Of a stretch of 39,581 bases of DNA, positions 17,054-25,761 are shown piece after piece. Position numbers and translations under genes: made by a program. The stretch is from IMG/VR virus record IMGVR_UViG_3300031952_000049, positions 1 to 39,581 of that record, one strand, 5' to 3'. The notes beneath the pieces are model-generated. The model was given only the letters and a program-made list of their open reading frames with translations, searched no databases and had not been told where the DNA came from. Numbering within the stretch: the stretch's first letter is position 1; the number at the start of each line of letters is the position of its first letter. This stretch comes from a virus.

Positions 17054-17082
17054 ACATTTTTTATTAATTTAAAAGTAACGTT

Positions 17083-20000
17083 TCAATGAACTGGTGTTTT
17101 TGCTATCTTAGTCCAAATTGATGTTGGTTTAGCAACTTTTGTATAAACTACAGTTGGTTTTTCGATATGTGTCCATGATATTACAGGCTTAATAGTTTCC
17201 TGCCAACCGGATGGTGAAGCTGAGATCGAGCTGGAAGGTGAAGCTGAGGGAGATTCTGAGATCGAACCAGAAGGAGAGGCTGAGATACTGTGCGAGATAG
17301 ATTCAGATGGTGAAGCTGAACCGGGACTTGCGCTAATTGATTCTGAAGGAGAGGCTGAGATGCTGTGCGAAATAGATTCAGATGGCGAAGCTGAGATACT
17401 GTGCGAGATAGATTCGGATATTGAAGCAGATCCGGGACTGGCGCTGATTGATTCAGACGGAGATGCTGAGATGCTGTGCGAAATAGATTCAGACGGCGAA
17501 GCAGATCCGGGACTGGCACTAATTGATTCGGAAGGAGAAGCTGAGATGCTGTGTGAAATAGATTCTGAAGGCGAAGCTGAGATACTGTGTGAAATAGATT
17601 CAGAAGGAGAAGCTGAGATGCTGTGTGAAATAGATTCTGAAGGCGAAGCTGAGATACTGTGTGAAATAGATTCAGACGGAGAAGCTGAGATACTGTGTGA
17701 AATAGATTCAGACGGAGAAGCTGAGATACTGTGTGAAATAGATTCGGATATTGAAGCAGATCCGGGACTGGCACTAATCGATTCGGATGGAGAGGCTGAG
17801 ATACTGTGAGAGATAGATTTTGATGGTGAAGCTGAACCGGGACTTGCGCTAATTGATTCTGAAGGAGAGGCTGAGATGCTGTGCGAAATAGATTCAGATG
17901 GCGAAGCTGAGATACTGTGCGAGATAGATTCGGATATTGAAGCAGATCCGGGACTGGCGCTGATTGATTCAGACGGAGATGCTGAGATGCTGTGCGAAAT
18001 AGATTCAGACGGCGAAGCAGATCCGGGACTGGCACTAATTGATTCGGAAGGAGAAGCTGAGATGCTGTGTGAAATAGATTCTGAAGGCGAAGCTGAGATA
18101 CTGTGTGAAATAGATTCAGAAGGAGAAGCTGAGATGCTGTGTGAAATAGATTCTGAAGGCGAAGCTGAGATACTGTGTGAAATAGATTCAGACGGAGAAG
18201 CTGAGATACTGTGTGAAATAGATTCAGACGGAGAAGCTGAGATACTGTGTGAAATAGATTCGGATATTGAAGCAGATCCGGGACTGGCACTAATCGATTC
18301 GGATGGAGAGGCTGAGATACTGTGAGAGATAGATTTTGATGGTGAAGCAGATCCGGGACTTGCGCTAATCGATTCTGAAGGAGAGGCTGAGATGCTGTGC
18401 GAGATAGATTTGCTTGGACTTGGTGAGGGAATTTCAAAATGAACTATAGCACATGCAAACCATTGAAAGGTACTTTCACCAGCGGGATACTGTTCGAACC
18501 AATTATCACCGTCATAAATATATAATCTACCAGCTCCTCCAGATCCTTCATTACAAACAATATACTGAGTTCCATCTGTAGAAATACCACACTTAACCCA
18601 TCGTTTATTAGTATTACCAGCAGGTTGCTGTTCTGACCATGATTCACCATCATACGTGTATATTCTTCCATCATATGCACAAACAATAAATTGAGTTCCA
18701 TCTGCTGATATTGCACAATCCTGCCATTCATCAACATTGTCTCCAATTGGTTGTTGTTCTGTCCATGTTGAACCATTATAGGAATAAATCCTTCCACTAT
18801 CTACACATGCAATAAATTCAGTTCCATTAGCCGATATTGCACAACTATCCCATAATTTATCATCATTACCGGCAGGTTGCTGTTCTGTCCACGATTCACC
18901 ATCATATGTATATAATCTTCCATTATATGCACAAGCAATAAATCGAGTTCCATCTGCTGATATTCCACATTCTTCCCACGGATTATCAGTATTACCAGCA
19001 GGTTGCTGTTCTGTCCATGAACCATTATATGTATATAATCTTCCATCGTGTACGGCAGCAATAAATCGAGTTCCATCTGCTGATATTGCACAACTACGCC
19101 AGACCTTATTATTATTACCAGCAGGTTGCTGTTCTGTCCATGTTGAACCGTTATATGTATATAATCTTCCATTATTAACACATCCTATAAATTTTGTTCC
19201 ATCTGCTGATATATCACTATCAATCCATAATTTATTATTATTACCAGCAGGTTGCTGTTCTGTCCACGATTCACCATCATATGTATATAATCTTCCATTA
19301 TAGATACCTGCAATACAGTTATTTACTGCTGATGACATGCTAGGTGAAGCCGAAATCGATTCAGAAGGAGAAGCTGAGATACTGTGTGAGATTGATTCAG
19401 AAGGAGAAGCTGAGATGCTGTGTGAAATAGATTCAGACGGAGAGGCTGAGATACTATGCGAAATTGATTCAGAAGGTGAAGCTGAGATACTGTGTGAGAT
19501 AGATTCAGATGGAGAAGCAGAGATACTGTGCGAGATAGATTCAGATGGAGAAGCTGAGATGCTGTGTGAGATAGATTCAGACGGAGAAGCTGAGATACTG
19601 TGTGAAATAGATTCAGATGGCGATGCTGAGATACTGTGTGAGATTGATTCAGAAGGAGAAGCTGAGATGCTGTGTGAAATAGATTCAGACGGAGAGGCTG
19701 AGATACTATGCGAAATTGATTCAGAAGGTGAAGCTGAGATGCTGTGTGAGATAGATTCGGATATTGAAGCAGATCCGGGACTTGCACTAATCGATTCAGA
19801 CGGTGATTCAGATGGTGAAGCTGAGATACTGTGTGAGATAGACTCAGACGGTGAAGCTGAGATACTTGCACTTGGACTAGAAACTGCACCAGTTTCGGGA
19901 ACGAAAACAACTCCATTAAAATACATAACAGGAGCATGTTCAGCAGAAGCTGGTGTATTATATGCAGTCATATCTCCTGTGCCAATTAAGTCATTTAGAT

Positions 20001-20568
20001 CGGTAACATCAATACATCTATAATATGCAACAAGACTTGCCTTCCTTACTTGAAGTGGCGAAATTCCAAGAGCTAAAGTTGCAACTTCTGCTGCCGTTAA
20101 TGCAACATTCCAAATTGCCGCCTCTGCTATTCTTCCAGACATATATCTGCCAGGCGTGCTATCTCCAAGCCTTCCTATACTCACCCTATCCATGTCTGTA
20201 CTCGCACAAGTTGCTGTATCCGTTCCCACCGAGCCGCCATCTATATAAACTGCTCTGCTATTTGTAGCAGCCCAAATACCGCAGGCATGGTGCCAAGTAT
20301 TAAGAGAATATCCTGAGGAAGTTGTAGCAGATGGAGTAGTTGTTGAGTTTCTACTAGTAGCTAAAATCGGATCACTTGTCAAATCTCCCCTCAGAACAAT
20401 CTGGTGATAATTACAATCAGTATCTTTATCTGCCAAAGATACTAGAGAATATGCCCCTGTATTAGCATCCGCATAAAACCAACAAGCAAGTGTGAAAGGA
20501 GGCGCAGTAACAGGAGTTGCGTTAATTTCCAAATATTCACTTGAAGCTGCCGCAAAAAGTATTGACAT
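17083..20568 (-). CDS. Tail fibre: LamG-like head, Ser-rich repeats, seven-blade propeller-like region
   Basis: This 1161-aa protein is modular. Residues 1-215 look like a concanavalin/LamG fold (FTLACWFYAD, SLNTWHHACGIW, GRIAEAAIWNVAL). About 230-415 consists of a 12-residue Ser repeat, SESISHSISASP. About 416-715 holds seven repeats of about 42 residues with GRLYTYDGESWTEQQPAGN and W-x-x-C-x-I-S-A-D-G-T, suggesting a seven-bladed propeller. About 716-1120 is a second, longer Ser-repeat stalk. The end has KPVISWTHIEKPTVVYTK-like short repeats. It is probably an adhesin or fibre with sugar-binding heads and a flexible stalk. The second stalk contains an exact 516-bp duplication. Host sugar recognition is inference. 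Confidence 0.85.
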   Translation of the reverse strand: MSILFAAASSEYLEINATPVTAPPFTLACWFYADANTGAYSLVSLADKDTDCNYHQIVLRGDLTSDPILATSRNSTTTPSATTSSGYSLNTWHHACGIWAATNSRAVYIDGGSVGTDTATCASTDMDRVSIGRLGDSTPGRYMSGRIAEAAIWNVALTAAEVATLALGISPLQVRKASLVAYYRCIDVTDLNDLIGTGDMTAYNTPASAEHAPVMYFNGVVFVPETGAVSSPSASISASPSESISHSISASPSESPSESISASPGSASISESISHSISASPSESISHSISASPSESISHSISASPSESISHSISASPSESISHSISASPSESISHSISASPSESISHSISASPSESISHSISASPSESISHSISASPSESISHSISASPSESISHSISASPSESISASPSMSSAVNNCIAGIYNGRLYTYDGESWTEQQPAGNNNKLWIDSDISADGTKFIGCVNNGRLYTYNGSTWTEQQPAGNNNKVWRSCAISADGTRFIAAVHDGRLYTYNGSWTEQQPAGNTDNPWEECGISADGTRFIACAYNGRLYTYDGESWTEQQPAGNDDKLWDSCAISANGTEFIACVDSGRIYSYNGSTWTEQQPIGDNVDEWQDCAISADGTQFIVCAYDGRIYTYDGESWSEQQPAGNTNKRWVKCGISTDGTQYIVCNEGSGGAGRLYIYDGDNWFEQYPAGESTFQWFACAIVHFEIPSPSPSKSISHSISASPSESISASPGSASPSKSISHSISASPSESISASPGSASISESISHSISASPSESISHSISASPSESISHSISASPSESISHSISASPSESISHSISASPSESISHSISASPSESISASPGSASPSESISHSISASPSESISASPGSASISESISHSISASPSESISHSISASPSESISASPGSASPSKSISHSISASPSESISASPGSASISESISHSISASPSESISHSISASPSESISHSISASPSESISHSISASPSESISHSISASPSESISHSISASPSESISASPGSASPSESISHSISASPSESISASPGSASISESISHSISASPSESISHSISASPSESISASPGSASPSESISHSISASPSGSISESPSASPSSSISASPSGWQETIKPVISWTHIEKPTVVYTKVAKPTSIWTKIAKTPVH
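17200..18420 (-). repeat. Long Ser-repeat array (second stalk)
   Basis: A 36-bp unit encoding SESISHSISASP recurs throughout this segment, interrupted by variants encoding SASPGSASP/ISES. The copies differ mainly at third positions, so they have diverged by drift but keep the protein sequence, which implies selection on the stalk. The array gives open frames on other strands and frames, which should not be read as genes. Confidence 0.92.
17306..18348. repeat. Exact in-frame 516-bp tandem duplication
   Basis: Bases 17306-17832 match 17822-18348 with an offset of 516 (172 codons), identical over 527 bases as far as read. Outside these limits the sequence differs (for example CAGATGG against TTGATGG upstream). 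Identity across a region whose individual 36-bp units have diverged shows a very recent duplication, or a repeat-related assembly error. Confidence 0.9.
18425..19335 (-). repeat. Seven tandem ~126-bp repeats encoding propeller blades
   Basis: Seven successive units each encode about 42 residues built on G-R-(L/I)-Y-x-Y-(D/N)-G-x-x-W-x-E-Q-Q-P-x-G and a W-x-x-C-x-I-S-x-D-G-T-x-(F/Y)-I motif. The third copy lacks one residue and the last is more divergent (FEQYPAGES). Seven units is a canonical number for a closed beta-propeller. The fold is predicted from periodicity only. Confidence 0.8.
19337..19875 (-). repeat. Ser-repeat array (first stalk)
   Basis: This shorter array of the same 36-bp unit separates the LamG-like domain from the propeller-like region. 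A 240-bp-scale similarity is visible inside it (the segment near 19370-19480 closely resembles that near 19640-19740), consistent with expansion by unequal exchange. It ends next to SASPSMSSAVNN at the start of the propeller. Confidence 0.88.
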
Positions 20569-20584
20569 TTATAAAAAACTAATT

Positions 20585-21067
20585 TTAACTCGCCGTATAT
20601 TCGAGTGATACATTCCACAATTCAGCATCGCCAGTTGCGTCATCGTTAGTTCCGTCATCAGCGTCTCTTGCAATTCTAATACAAACCCAATCACCAGCCG
20701 CTACAGAATCAGCATTTGACAGAGCTACTGATATTTCACTCATGTATCCTGCTGTGCCGGGTACTGTTTCAGAGCCGTTATTCACCGAAGCGTAACTATT
20801 AGTGTCGATATCAGCTGCATCGTCAGGCGTTACTGCCATTACTGAAATTTCAAATTCAACCTCATTCGCTGTTGCACTTACCATAGAATACTGAAGTTTA
20901 GCTATCAATCCAGAAGAATAATCTGCAGGCATTCTGAATATCCAGTAACATATCTCTGCTGTATCAGCGTCAAAAAGTAGTTTCATTCTGCTATTTATAA
21001 ATGCTATTCCGGGTGGAGTAGTAGCATCCAGCATTGCACCACTTATAGGTAATATTATTGTTGCCAT
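20585..21067 (-). CDS. Phage structural protein, beta-sandwich-like
   Basis: This 160-aa protein begins MATIILPISGAMLDATTPPG. It is beta-rich, with ICYWIFRMPADYSSGLIAKL and a VSATANEVEFEISVMAVTPD segment, and ends DAELWNVSLEYTAS. This pattern is common in small phage structural proteins adjacent to fibre genes, and may be a head-fibre or tail-adaptor protein. No catalytic residues are evident. It is the gene just before the large fibre (17-bp gap) in the same transcription unit, which supports an assembly or attachment role. Confidence 0.75.
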   Translation of the reverse strand: MATIILPISGAMLDATTPPGIAFINSRMKLLFDADTAEICYWIFRMPADYSSGLIAKLQYSMVSATANEVEFEISVMAVTPDDAADIDTNSYASVNNGSETVPGTAGYMSEISVALSNADSVAAGDWVCIRIARDADDGTNDDATGDAELWNVSLEYTAS

Positions 21068-21084
21068 ATTATTGTTATAAAAAT

Positions 21085-22743
21085 TTATTTATTTATTTTA
21101 CATATAATTTTCTTTATTCCTACTGTTTTTGCAATAATATATCTATGATCACCATCTACAAGTCTATCTTTTTCATACTTTCCATTTACTATTCTTCCAA
21201 TTTCTAAGACTTTTGTAATTCCATTTTGTTTTATATTCACTATAAGATTTATATGTTTTTTTATTATTGATTTAATATCATCAAATTTTCTCCATTTTAA
21301 GTATTTATAATAATCAGTCTTTAATGGATTAAATTTTCTTTCTGATAATACAAGTCTAATAAATTTCTCAAAGGAAGGAAGAAATCGTTTACTATTTGAT
21401 AACTGCTGAAAAGGAAATATCTCATTTACATCTTTTTCAATTAGATCCGGATTTTTAAATATAATCGAATAGTGCTTGATACCATATCTAATATCTTTAA
21501 TTTCCCATCCACTAAAGCTTATTTTAAGAAATTCAGAATCACATGGTGATTTATGTTTTGGAGAAGGGTTATGTCTGCCAACTACAATTACATATAACGA
21601 TTTTTCTCTAAGTTTTTTAATTAAAGTATTAAGTTCTAATGTTGTCAGCCAGTAGTGAACATTTGCAATAAGTACAATACTTGAACATGGTATTTCATAA
21701 TTGTTTATATCGCCTTCAATAATCTTAACTCCCCTTGGATCGCATGACTCCCAAAAGCAGGCGTGTCGTATAAATTCAACTTCCTTCTCAATTCCAATTG
21801 ATTTATATCCTAAGTCAGCCATCTTTCTGCAATAAAATCCAGCATTACATCCAAGTTCAATAAACATTCTGTTTTCTCCTTTTTTATAAGGAATTAATGG
21901 TTTAATTAAATTATTCCATCTTTTCTCGCTTGTATCCTTTTTTCGGCTTACAGTCATTCCAATTTCATTAATTACAGCCTCTTGATACCATCTGCCCGGA
22001 GGAACTTTTCCCATTACCTTATGAAATGATCCCCAGTATGGAATTGAATAACACTTTTTATTTGCCCGCCTGTTGCCGCTAAAGTTATCACCATGACGAA
22101 TATCGAGATTTGGAATAGTTGTTCTGAATCCCATTGCTTTAAATTTCTCTTGTTTTCCGATATCTTTGAATTTTGCAAGTTCGGCTTTATTTCGAATAAA
22201 TGCAACTCGATTATCACATACACCGGGTTCACATGCGCCGAGTTTTCCCTTCTTTATAATATATCCATTTTCAAGTAGTATTAATCTATCTTTTACTGCA
22301 TGTATATATAATTCTCTATTACATATCAGTTGGGACATACACTTCCTTCGGAAGTATGAATATTGACCCGCAATTTTATTATTCCATTGAACAAGCCATT
22401 GATTGACATTATAGTAGAATATATTATCACTTGGTGGAATCCAGTTAAAATGTTCCTTTGTGTATAGGCAGTCATGTTCAGCAAGGGCAATATACCTTGT
22501 CTTTGCCGCTTCTGCTCCAATAAGAGTCTGATAGAATAGTGAATGATGAGAACGCCCTATATCTCCAACACATATATTATCTCCAAACGACATCGGCTTC
22601 TGCGAGACTGATATTATCTTCTTTCCATCTGATGCGTTAATAAGATAATCCTGTACTTTTTCTTCAAAGTGTTTCTCAAGTGTATTGTCTGTATAATATA
22701 TTATTGTTGTATCTATTGCTTTTTGATCCATCCATTTGGACAT
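21085..22743 (-). CDS. Three-domain glycosyltransferase-methyltransferase-ParB-like protein
   Basis: This 552-aa protein combines three parts. The N-terminal region (about 10-215) resembles a GT-A glycosyltransferase, with PMSFGDNICVG at 50-60, an acidic EHDCLY motif at 89-94 and NLDIRHGDNFSG at 212-223. A SAM-dependent methyltransferase follows (about 290-410), with motif I ELGCNAGFY at 296-304 and GIEKE as the acidic end of strand 2. The C-terminal segment (about 500-552) has DGDHRYIIAKTVG, as in ParB/sulfiredoxin-like domains. It starts inside the end of the next glycosyltransferase gene, so the two are coupled. It may modify a sugar on virion or host surface. The combination is unusual. 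Confidence 0.8.
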   Translation of the reverse strand: MSKWMDQKAIDTTIIYYTDNTLEKHFEEKVQDYLINASDGKKIISVSQKPMSFGDNICVGDIGRSHHSLFYQTLIGAEAAKTRYIALAEHDCLYTKEHFNWIPPSDNIFYYNVNQWLVQWNNKIAGQYSYFRRKCMSQLICNRELYIHAVKDRLILLENGYIIKKGKLGACEPGVCDNRVAFIRNKAELAKFKDIGKQEKFKAMGFRTTIPNLDIRHGDNFSGNRRANKKCYSIPYWGSFHKVMGKVPPGRWYQEAVINEIGMTVSRKKDTSEKRWNNLIKPLIPYKKGENRMFIELGCNAGFYCRKMADLGYKSIGIEKEVEFIRHACFWESCDPRGVKIIEGDINNYEIPCSSIVLIANVHYWLTTLELNTLIKKLREKSLYVIVVGRHNPSPKHKSPCDSEFLKISFSGWEIKDIRYGIKHYSIIFKNPDLIEKDVNEIFPFQQLSNSKRFLPSFEKFIRLVLSERKFNPLKTDYYKYLKWRKFDDIKSIIKKHINLIVNIKQNGITKVLEIGRIVNGKYEKDRLVDGDHRYIIAKTVGIKKIICKINK

Positions 22744-24122
22744 AATGAAAAAATATATTTCTTCTCCGGATTTTCAATTTTGTAATTTTTATTGCGTTTG
22801 ACAAACCATGTTACAGCTTCTTCTACTCCATTTATGTTACCATCTGCTTTGTAATTAGTATCTTCTGCTACAATATATTGTCCTCTTGTTGCAATATCAC
22901 TATAGAAATGTAATTCTCTTTTTACGTGACTTCTATGATGATTTGAATCAAGGATTACCATACAAGTACCATCTCCTACAAGTTCCTTTACTTGTTTTAA
23001 TGTATTACTATCAGTAGAACGTCCTATAATATGAGTAATTCGTTTATGTTTTGGCGGATGATGATTATGCATATCTATTGTAATAACATGTCCATGTCCA
23101 ATTAGCTCACATATATCTGCTAGAAAATAAGAACTTCCTCCCCTATATGTTCCTGTTTCTACAATGAAGTCAGGCTTATTGTTGTATAATGCTTCTTCAT
23201 AGAGAATTAAATCATTTGGGTATTTAATTACATCAACACCCCTCCATTTAGGCATCCTACCGCCTCCTATCATATATTCATAATATTTTCTTTCAATATC
23301 ATTATCTATCGGTTTGCTTTCCCAGTCTGGAGGATTAAACTTATTTAGTAGCCATTCAAGTGTTCTTACCTGCTTATGCCACTTATTATTTTTCCAAAGA
23401 TCATTTGAATAACTCCTTGCCTTTGCTACATCCTTTCCACTTATGGGATAAGGAAATCCAGATGATTCTCCTCTGAACCAATGGCTGAACCATGTCTTTT
23501 TATTTACCTTTAGAGATCCTCCGGATAGCCATGCCTTAAGCGCTACTTCAACTCCCATCTGCCCCCAGCTTCCATGATTCTCATCCATTCCTTCAAGTTC
23601 CCAGAAGCGATCCTTCTGCATGAAAAAACAGGCTCCCTGCCCTGTCATTACATCATCAATTAGACTATCGCTATGAGAATGTCTTTTATTATAATATAGG
23701 GCTCTCAGTTCCTTCCCGGGCGCATTACTTATATACATATAATCAGTTCTCTTATGCATCTTAGGCAACCATGTATTATGATCGAGATTATACATTCTTG
23801 GTATAATAGTCCAGTCATACTCACAATCAGCTGCGAGCTTGACATCAAATCCCTTATCGAATGCACAGTGAGCATCACACTTCAATACATATTTACCTCT
23901 TGCTATTCTTGCGCCTTCATTAATTGACTGTCTCTGTCCTATTGCGTTTGTATGGTGAATAAGAAGAACTCTTGGATCATCCTTAATTGGCGGATTAGAC
24001 CAGTAGCCATCCAGTATTGCAATAACTTCGATATCTCCCTCTGTATTTGCTAGTATATTTTCGATTGTCTTTTGCAAGTATATTTCATTACGAGCCGGTA
24101 TAATTACACTAACAATAGGCAT
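22713..24122 (-). CDS. GT2 glycosyltransferase fused to CmcI-like methyltransferase
   Basis: This 469-aa protein has an N-terminal GT-A family 2 glycosyltransferase: VSVIIPARNE, ILDGYWSN, QRQSINEGARIARGKYVLKC, DAH (DxD-like) at 83-85, and an ED-like GMDENHGSWGQMGVEVALK acceptor segment. Residues about 308-469 match the CmcI/rhamnosyl O-methyltransferase family: VETGTYRGGSS, GTCMVILDSNHHRSHV and GQYIVAEDTNY. The predicted job is to transfer a sugar and methylate it, or methylate the adjoining glycan. It lies between connector and fibre genes, so the target may be the virion (fibre Ser residues) or host envelope glycans. The 31-bp overlap with the next gene supports co-expression. Confidence 0.88.
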   Translation of the reverse strand: MPIVSVIIPARNEIYLQKTIENILANTEGDIEVIAILDGYWSNPPIKDDPRVLLIHHTNAIGQRQSINEGARIARGKYVLKCDAHCAFDKGFDVKLAADCEYDWTIIPRMYNLDHNTWLPKMHKRTDYMYISNAPGKELRALYYNKRHSHSDSLIDDVMTGQGACFFMQKDRFWELEGMDENHGSWGQMGVEVALKAWLSGGSLKVNKKTWFSHWFRGESSGFPYPISGKDVAKARSYSNDLWKNNKWHKQVRTLEWLLNKFNPPDWESKPIDNDIERKYYEYMIGGGRMPKWRGVDVIKYPNDLILYEEALYNNKPDFIVETGTYRGGSSYFLADICELIGHGHVITIDMHNHHPPKHKRITHIIGRSTDSNTLKQVKELVGDGTCMVILDSNHHRSHVKRELHFYSDIATRGQYIVAEDTNYKADGNINGVEEAVTWFVKRNKNYKIENPEKKYIFSLCPNGWIKKQ

Positions 24123-24124
24123 TT

Positions 24125-24445
24125 CTATCTTTTAAATAACTTAAGTTGTAATGTAATCTTCATCTTCTGTTCAATAAGTTCAATTAGTCTCTCGTTTGAT
24201 TCAATAGCAACACTCCACTCGCTGACTTTAGCAGATAGCTGACTTATCTCATGCTTTCCAAGCTTAAATTCAGGAGTAGCCTTCTTATTCTGTTTCTTCA
24301 AAGAAATTTGAGTAACTTTATTACTCTTATTGTATTCGCTAATAAAATTAGTATATAGTTCAATATTTAACTTCATTGATTCAATTCTTTCTCTTACCTG
24401 TTTTAATGTTTTCAAGTAAAAGATATATTTCGATATTTTATTCAT
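24125..24445 (-). CDS. Small coiled-coil structural protein
   Basis: This 106-aa protein is mostly alpha helix and strongly basic. Leu/Ile heptads occur around LKTLKQVRERIESMKLN and KVSEWSVAIESNERLIELIEQ. It sits 2 bp from the glycosyltransferase and 16 bp from the connector. It may be a small tail or head assembly factor or chaperone. No family is recognised. Confidence 0.68.
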   Translation of the reverse strand: MNKISKYIFYLKTLKQVRERIESMKLNIELYTNFISEYNKSNKVTQISLKKQNKKATPEFKLGKHEISQLSAKVSEWSVAIESNERLIELIEQKMKITLQLKLFKR

Positions 24446-24461
24446 ATTTACTTATTAAAAA

Positions 24462-25187
24462 TTAATAATCGTATCCATTATCAGACTCATCTTCTTCGTC
24501 TGGTAATGTTCCTGTTACAGCCCTATCGAGATTAGCAGGTCGAAGCGAGTCAAGCGCGTTTTCAAAATCAAATTTGAATAACTGTTCATTATCAGTTAGT
24601 GGTATAGGTTTATCTCCCATTCCTTTTTTTTCAATAATTATTCGTCTGCATAAGAGTTCGTGAAATGCTCTTGGAAATCCGCCTGTAGTAGTTGTAGGAT
24701 CAACTGAAATATCTGTTGAAAGAGATAGGTCTGTAAGATGGGCGGGATAGTCAAAAGACCATAACTTCAATCCAGATGTTACATCTGTAATTGTACCAGA
24801 GTATATCCAAATCGAATTTCGAAATAGATCGTAAAATGCTTCATCTTCATTATTACTAAAATTGCTTGTTATTGTGGATTCATCTGTAGTTCTGCTATAT
24901 GTATTTAGATCAAATTCTTTTAGTTTTATCCAATTCGTGCCATCGAGTTTAGCTTCCAAAAACTTAATTTGATTGAGTATTTCGGCTGGGAACGGGTACT
25001 CTCTTTGATTTGCTGTAAGATTTGCGGTATGGGGCATTCCAAAATAATCTTCATTGACTTTCAGTATTTCCTTTGCAAAGTCGTCTATATAGATATTTGC
25101 AAGCACTATAATATCGGCGTCTGTGAATGTTGTTGTATTAGTTTTAGTCTTGAGGCGTACATAGCTTGCAAGTTGAATTGGAGTCAT
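24462..25187 (-). CDS. Probable head-tail connector (adaptor) protein
   Basis: This 241-aa protein begins with LASYVRLKTKTNTTTFTDAD, then IIVLANIYIDDFAKEIL and NEDYFGMP. This pattern of a short helix, a T-F-T-D-A-D-I segment and a helical hairpin is common in phage connector proteins that follow the capsid. The middle is beta-rich and the C-terminus is acidic (DEEDESDNGYDY). It should sit below the portal and bind the tail. Podovirus tail-tubular-protein-A-like function is the alternative. The order (capsid, decoration, small acidic protein, connector) supports the call. Confidence 0.75.
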   Translation of the reverse strand: MTPIQLASYVRLKTKTNTTTFTDADIIVLANIYIDDFAKEILKVNEDYFGMPHTANLTANQREYPFPAEILNQIKFLEAKLDGTNWIKLKEFDLNTYSRTTDESTITSNFSNNEDEAFYDLFRNSIWIYSGTITDVTSGLKLWSFDYPAHLTDLSLSTDISVDPTTTTGGFPRAFHELLCRRIIIEKKGMGDKPIPLTDNEQLFKFDFENALDSLRPANLDRAVTGTLPDEEDESDNGYDY

Positions 25188-25213
25188 TTTAATATAATAC
25201 TAAAATAATATTC

Positions 25214-25594
25214 TTATCTTCCAGATAATGCCCGTTGTGTTTCAGTATCTCGATCAATTTCAAGTTCTTTTCCAACACTTTGAGTAATATTGAAATGTTC
25301 TGCGAGAAGTTCAAATACAGTCTTTGGTACTTCAAGCATTACTCCCTTCGGATAAGATTTTACCCATCCATTAATACATACTTCATGTGTTGCTCCCTTC
25401 TTTTCGCCGATTCCAAGCGGTATCATAATGTGCATTCTTGGCTGTTTTGAAAGGAGTTTGTCCATTGCGGATACTCTATCACTAGAGACTCTATCGACTT
25501 CAGCTGTACTAAGGGATTTAGATTCTTTTTTTATGCTTTCAGGTGTAATCTTATTCACCTTTTGTTTGTCTTTTTTTGACATATCTATATACAT
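25214..25594 (-). CDS. Small structural protein preceding the connector
   Basis: This 126-aa protein has a basic/acidic low-complexity N-terminus (SKKDKQKVNKITPESIKKE), then HIMIPLGIGEKKGATHEVCI, NGWVKSYPKGVMLEVPKTVF and a C-terminal charged tail. The E-V-x-I-N-G-x-x-x-x-Y-P-K-G-x-x-(V/L)-x-V-P segment is common in small proteins that follow phage capsid genes. It is the first gene of a unit behind a motif-containing promoter. It may be a head-completion or assembly protein; no enzymatic role is visible. An internal Met5 is an alternative start. Confidence 0.75.
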   Translation of the reverse strand: MYIDMSKKDKQKVNKITPESIKKESKSLSTAEVDRVSSDRVSAMDKLLSKQPRMHIMIPLGIGEKKGATHEVCINGWVKSYPKGVMLEVPKTVFELLAEHFNITQSVGKELEIDRDTETQRALSGR

Positions 25595-25611
25595 AAAGTT
25601 AAATATTTAAT

Positions 25612-25657
25612 AGTTTAAACTGTATAAAGTATAACATTTTTACTTAAATAATGTAAA
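25612..25657 (-). promoter_or_regulatory. Connector-unit promoter with dispersed operator motif
   Basis: TTTACA (25652-25657) and TATACT (25628-25633) on the minus strand are separated by 18 bases. The motif CTTTATACAGTTTAAACT (25612-25629) overlaps the last two bases of the -10 box, so a bound repressor would exclude RNA polymerase directly. The ATG lies at 25594. A terminator upstream (25676-25710) separates this unit from the capsid unit. Confidence 0.67.
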
Positions 25658-25675
25658 TAACATATATCTCCATAG

Positions 25676-25710
25676 ATAAAAGAAAACCCCCTCACCATAG
25701 GGGGTTTCCT
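25676..25710 (-). terminator. Rho-independent terminator of the capsid unit
   Basis: On the minus strand AAACCCCCT, a loop of about four bases, then AGGGGGTTTT and TCTTTT form a strong G/C-rich stem followed by a U-rich tract. It stands out in an A/T-rich phage and lies after the 58-aa gene that ends the capsid unit. The reverse orientation has a weaker T tract, so it is best placed as minus-strand. Confidence 0.85.
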
Positions 25711-25761
25711 TACGATCTCTGCCTAACAAAAAATCCTCAGCTTTATTAATTCTGAATTTAG

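Noticed and set aside
17200-18420. CRISPR-like tandem repeats
   Set aside because: Units are contiguous 36-mers without unique spacers and encode a conserved peptide in one frame. No cas genes are present.
17360-20023. Long plus-strand and shifted-frame ORFs across the fibre gene (Asp/Glu/Ile-rich or Leu/Ser-rich repeats)
   Set aside because: They are by-products of the 36-bp Ser-repeat arrays, which stay open in several frames. The minus-strand LamG-repeat-propeller frame covers the whole region and has a meaningful domain order.
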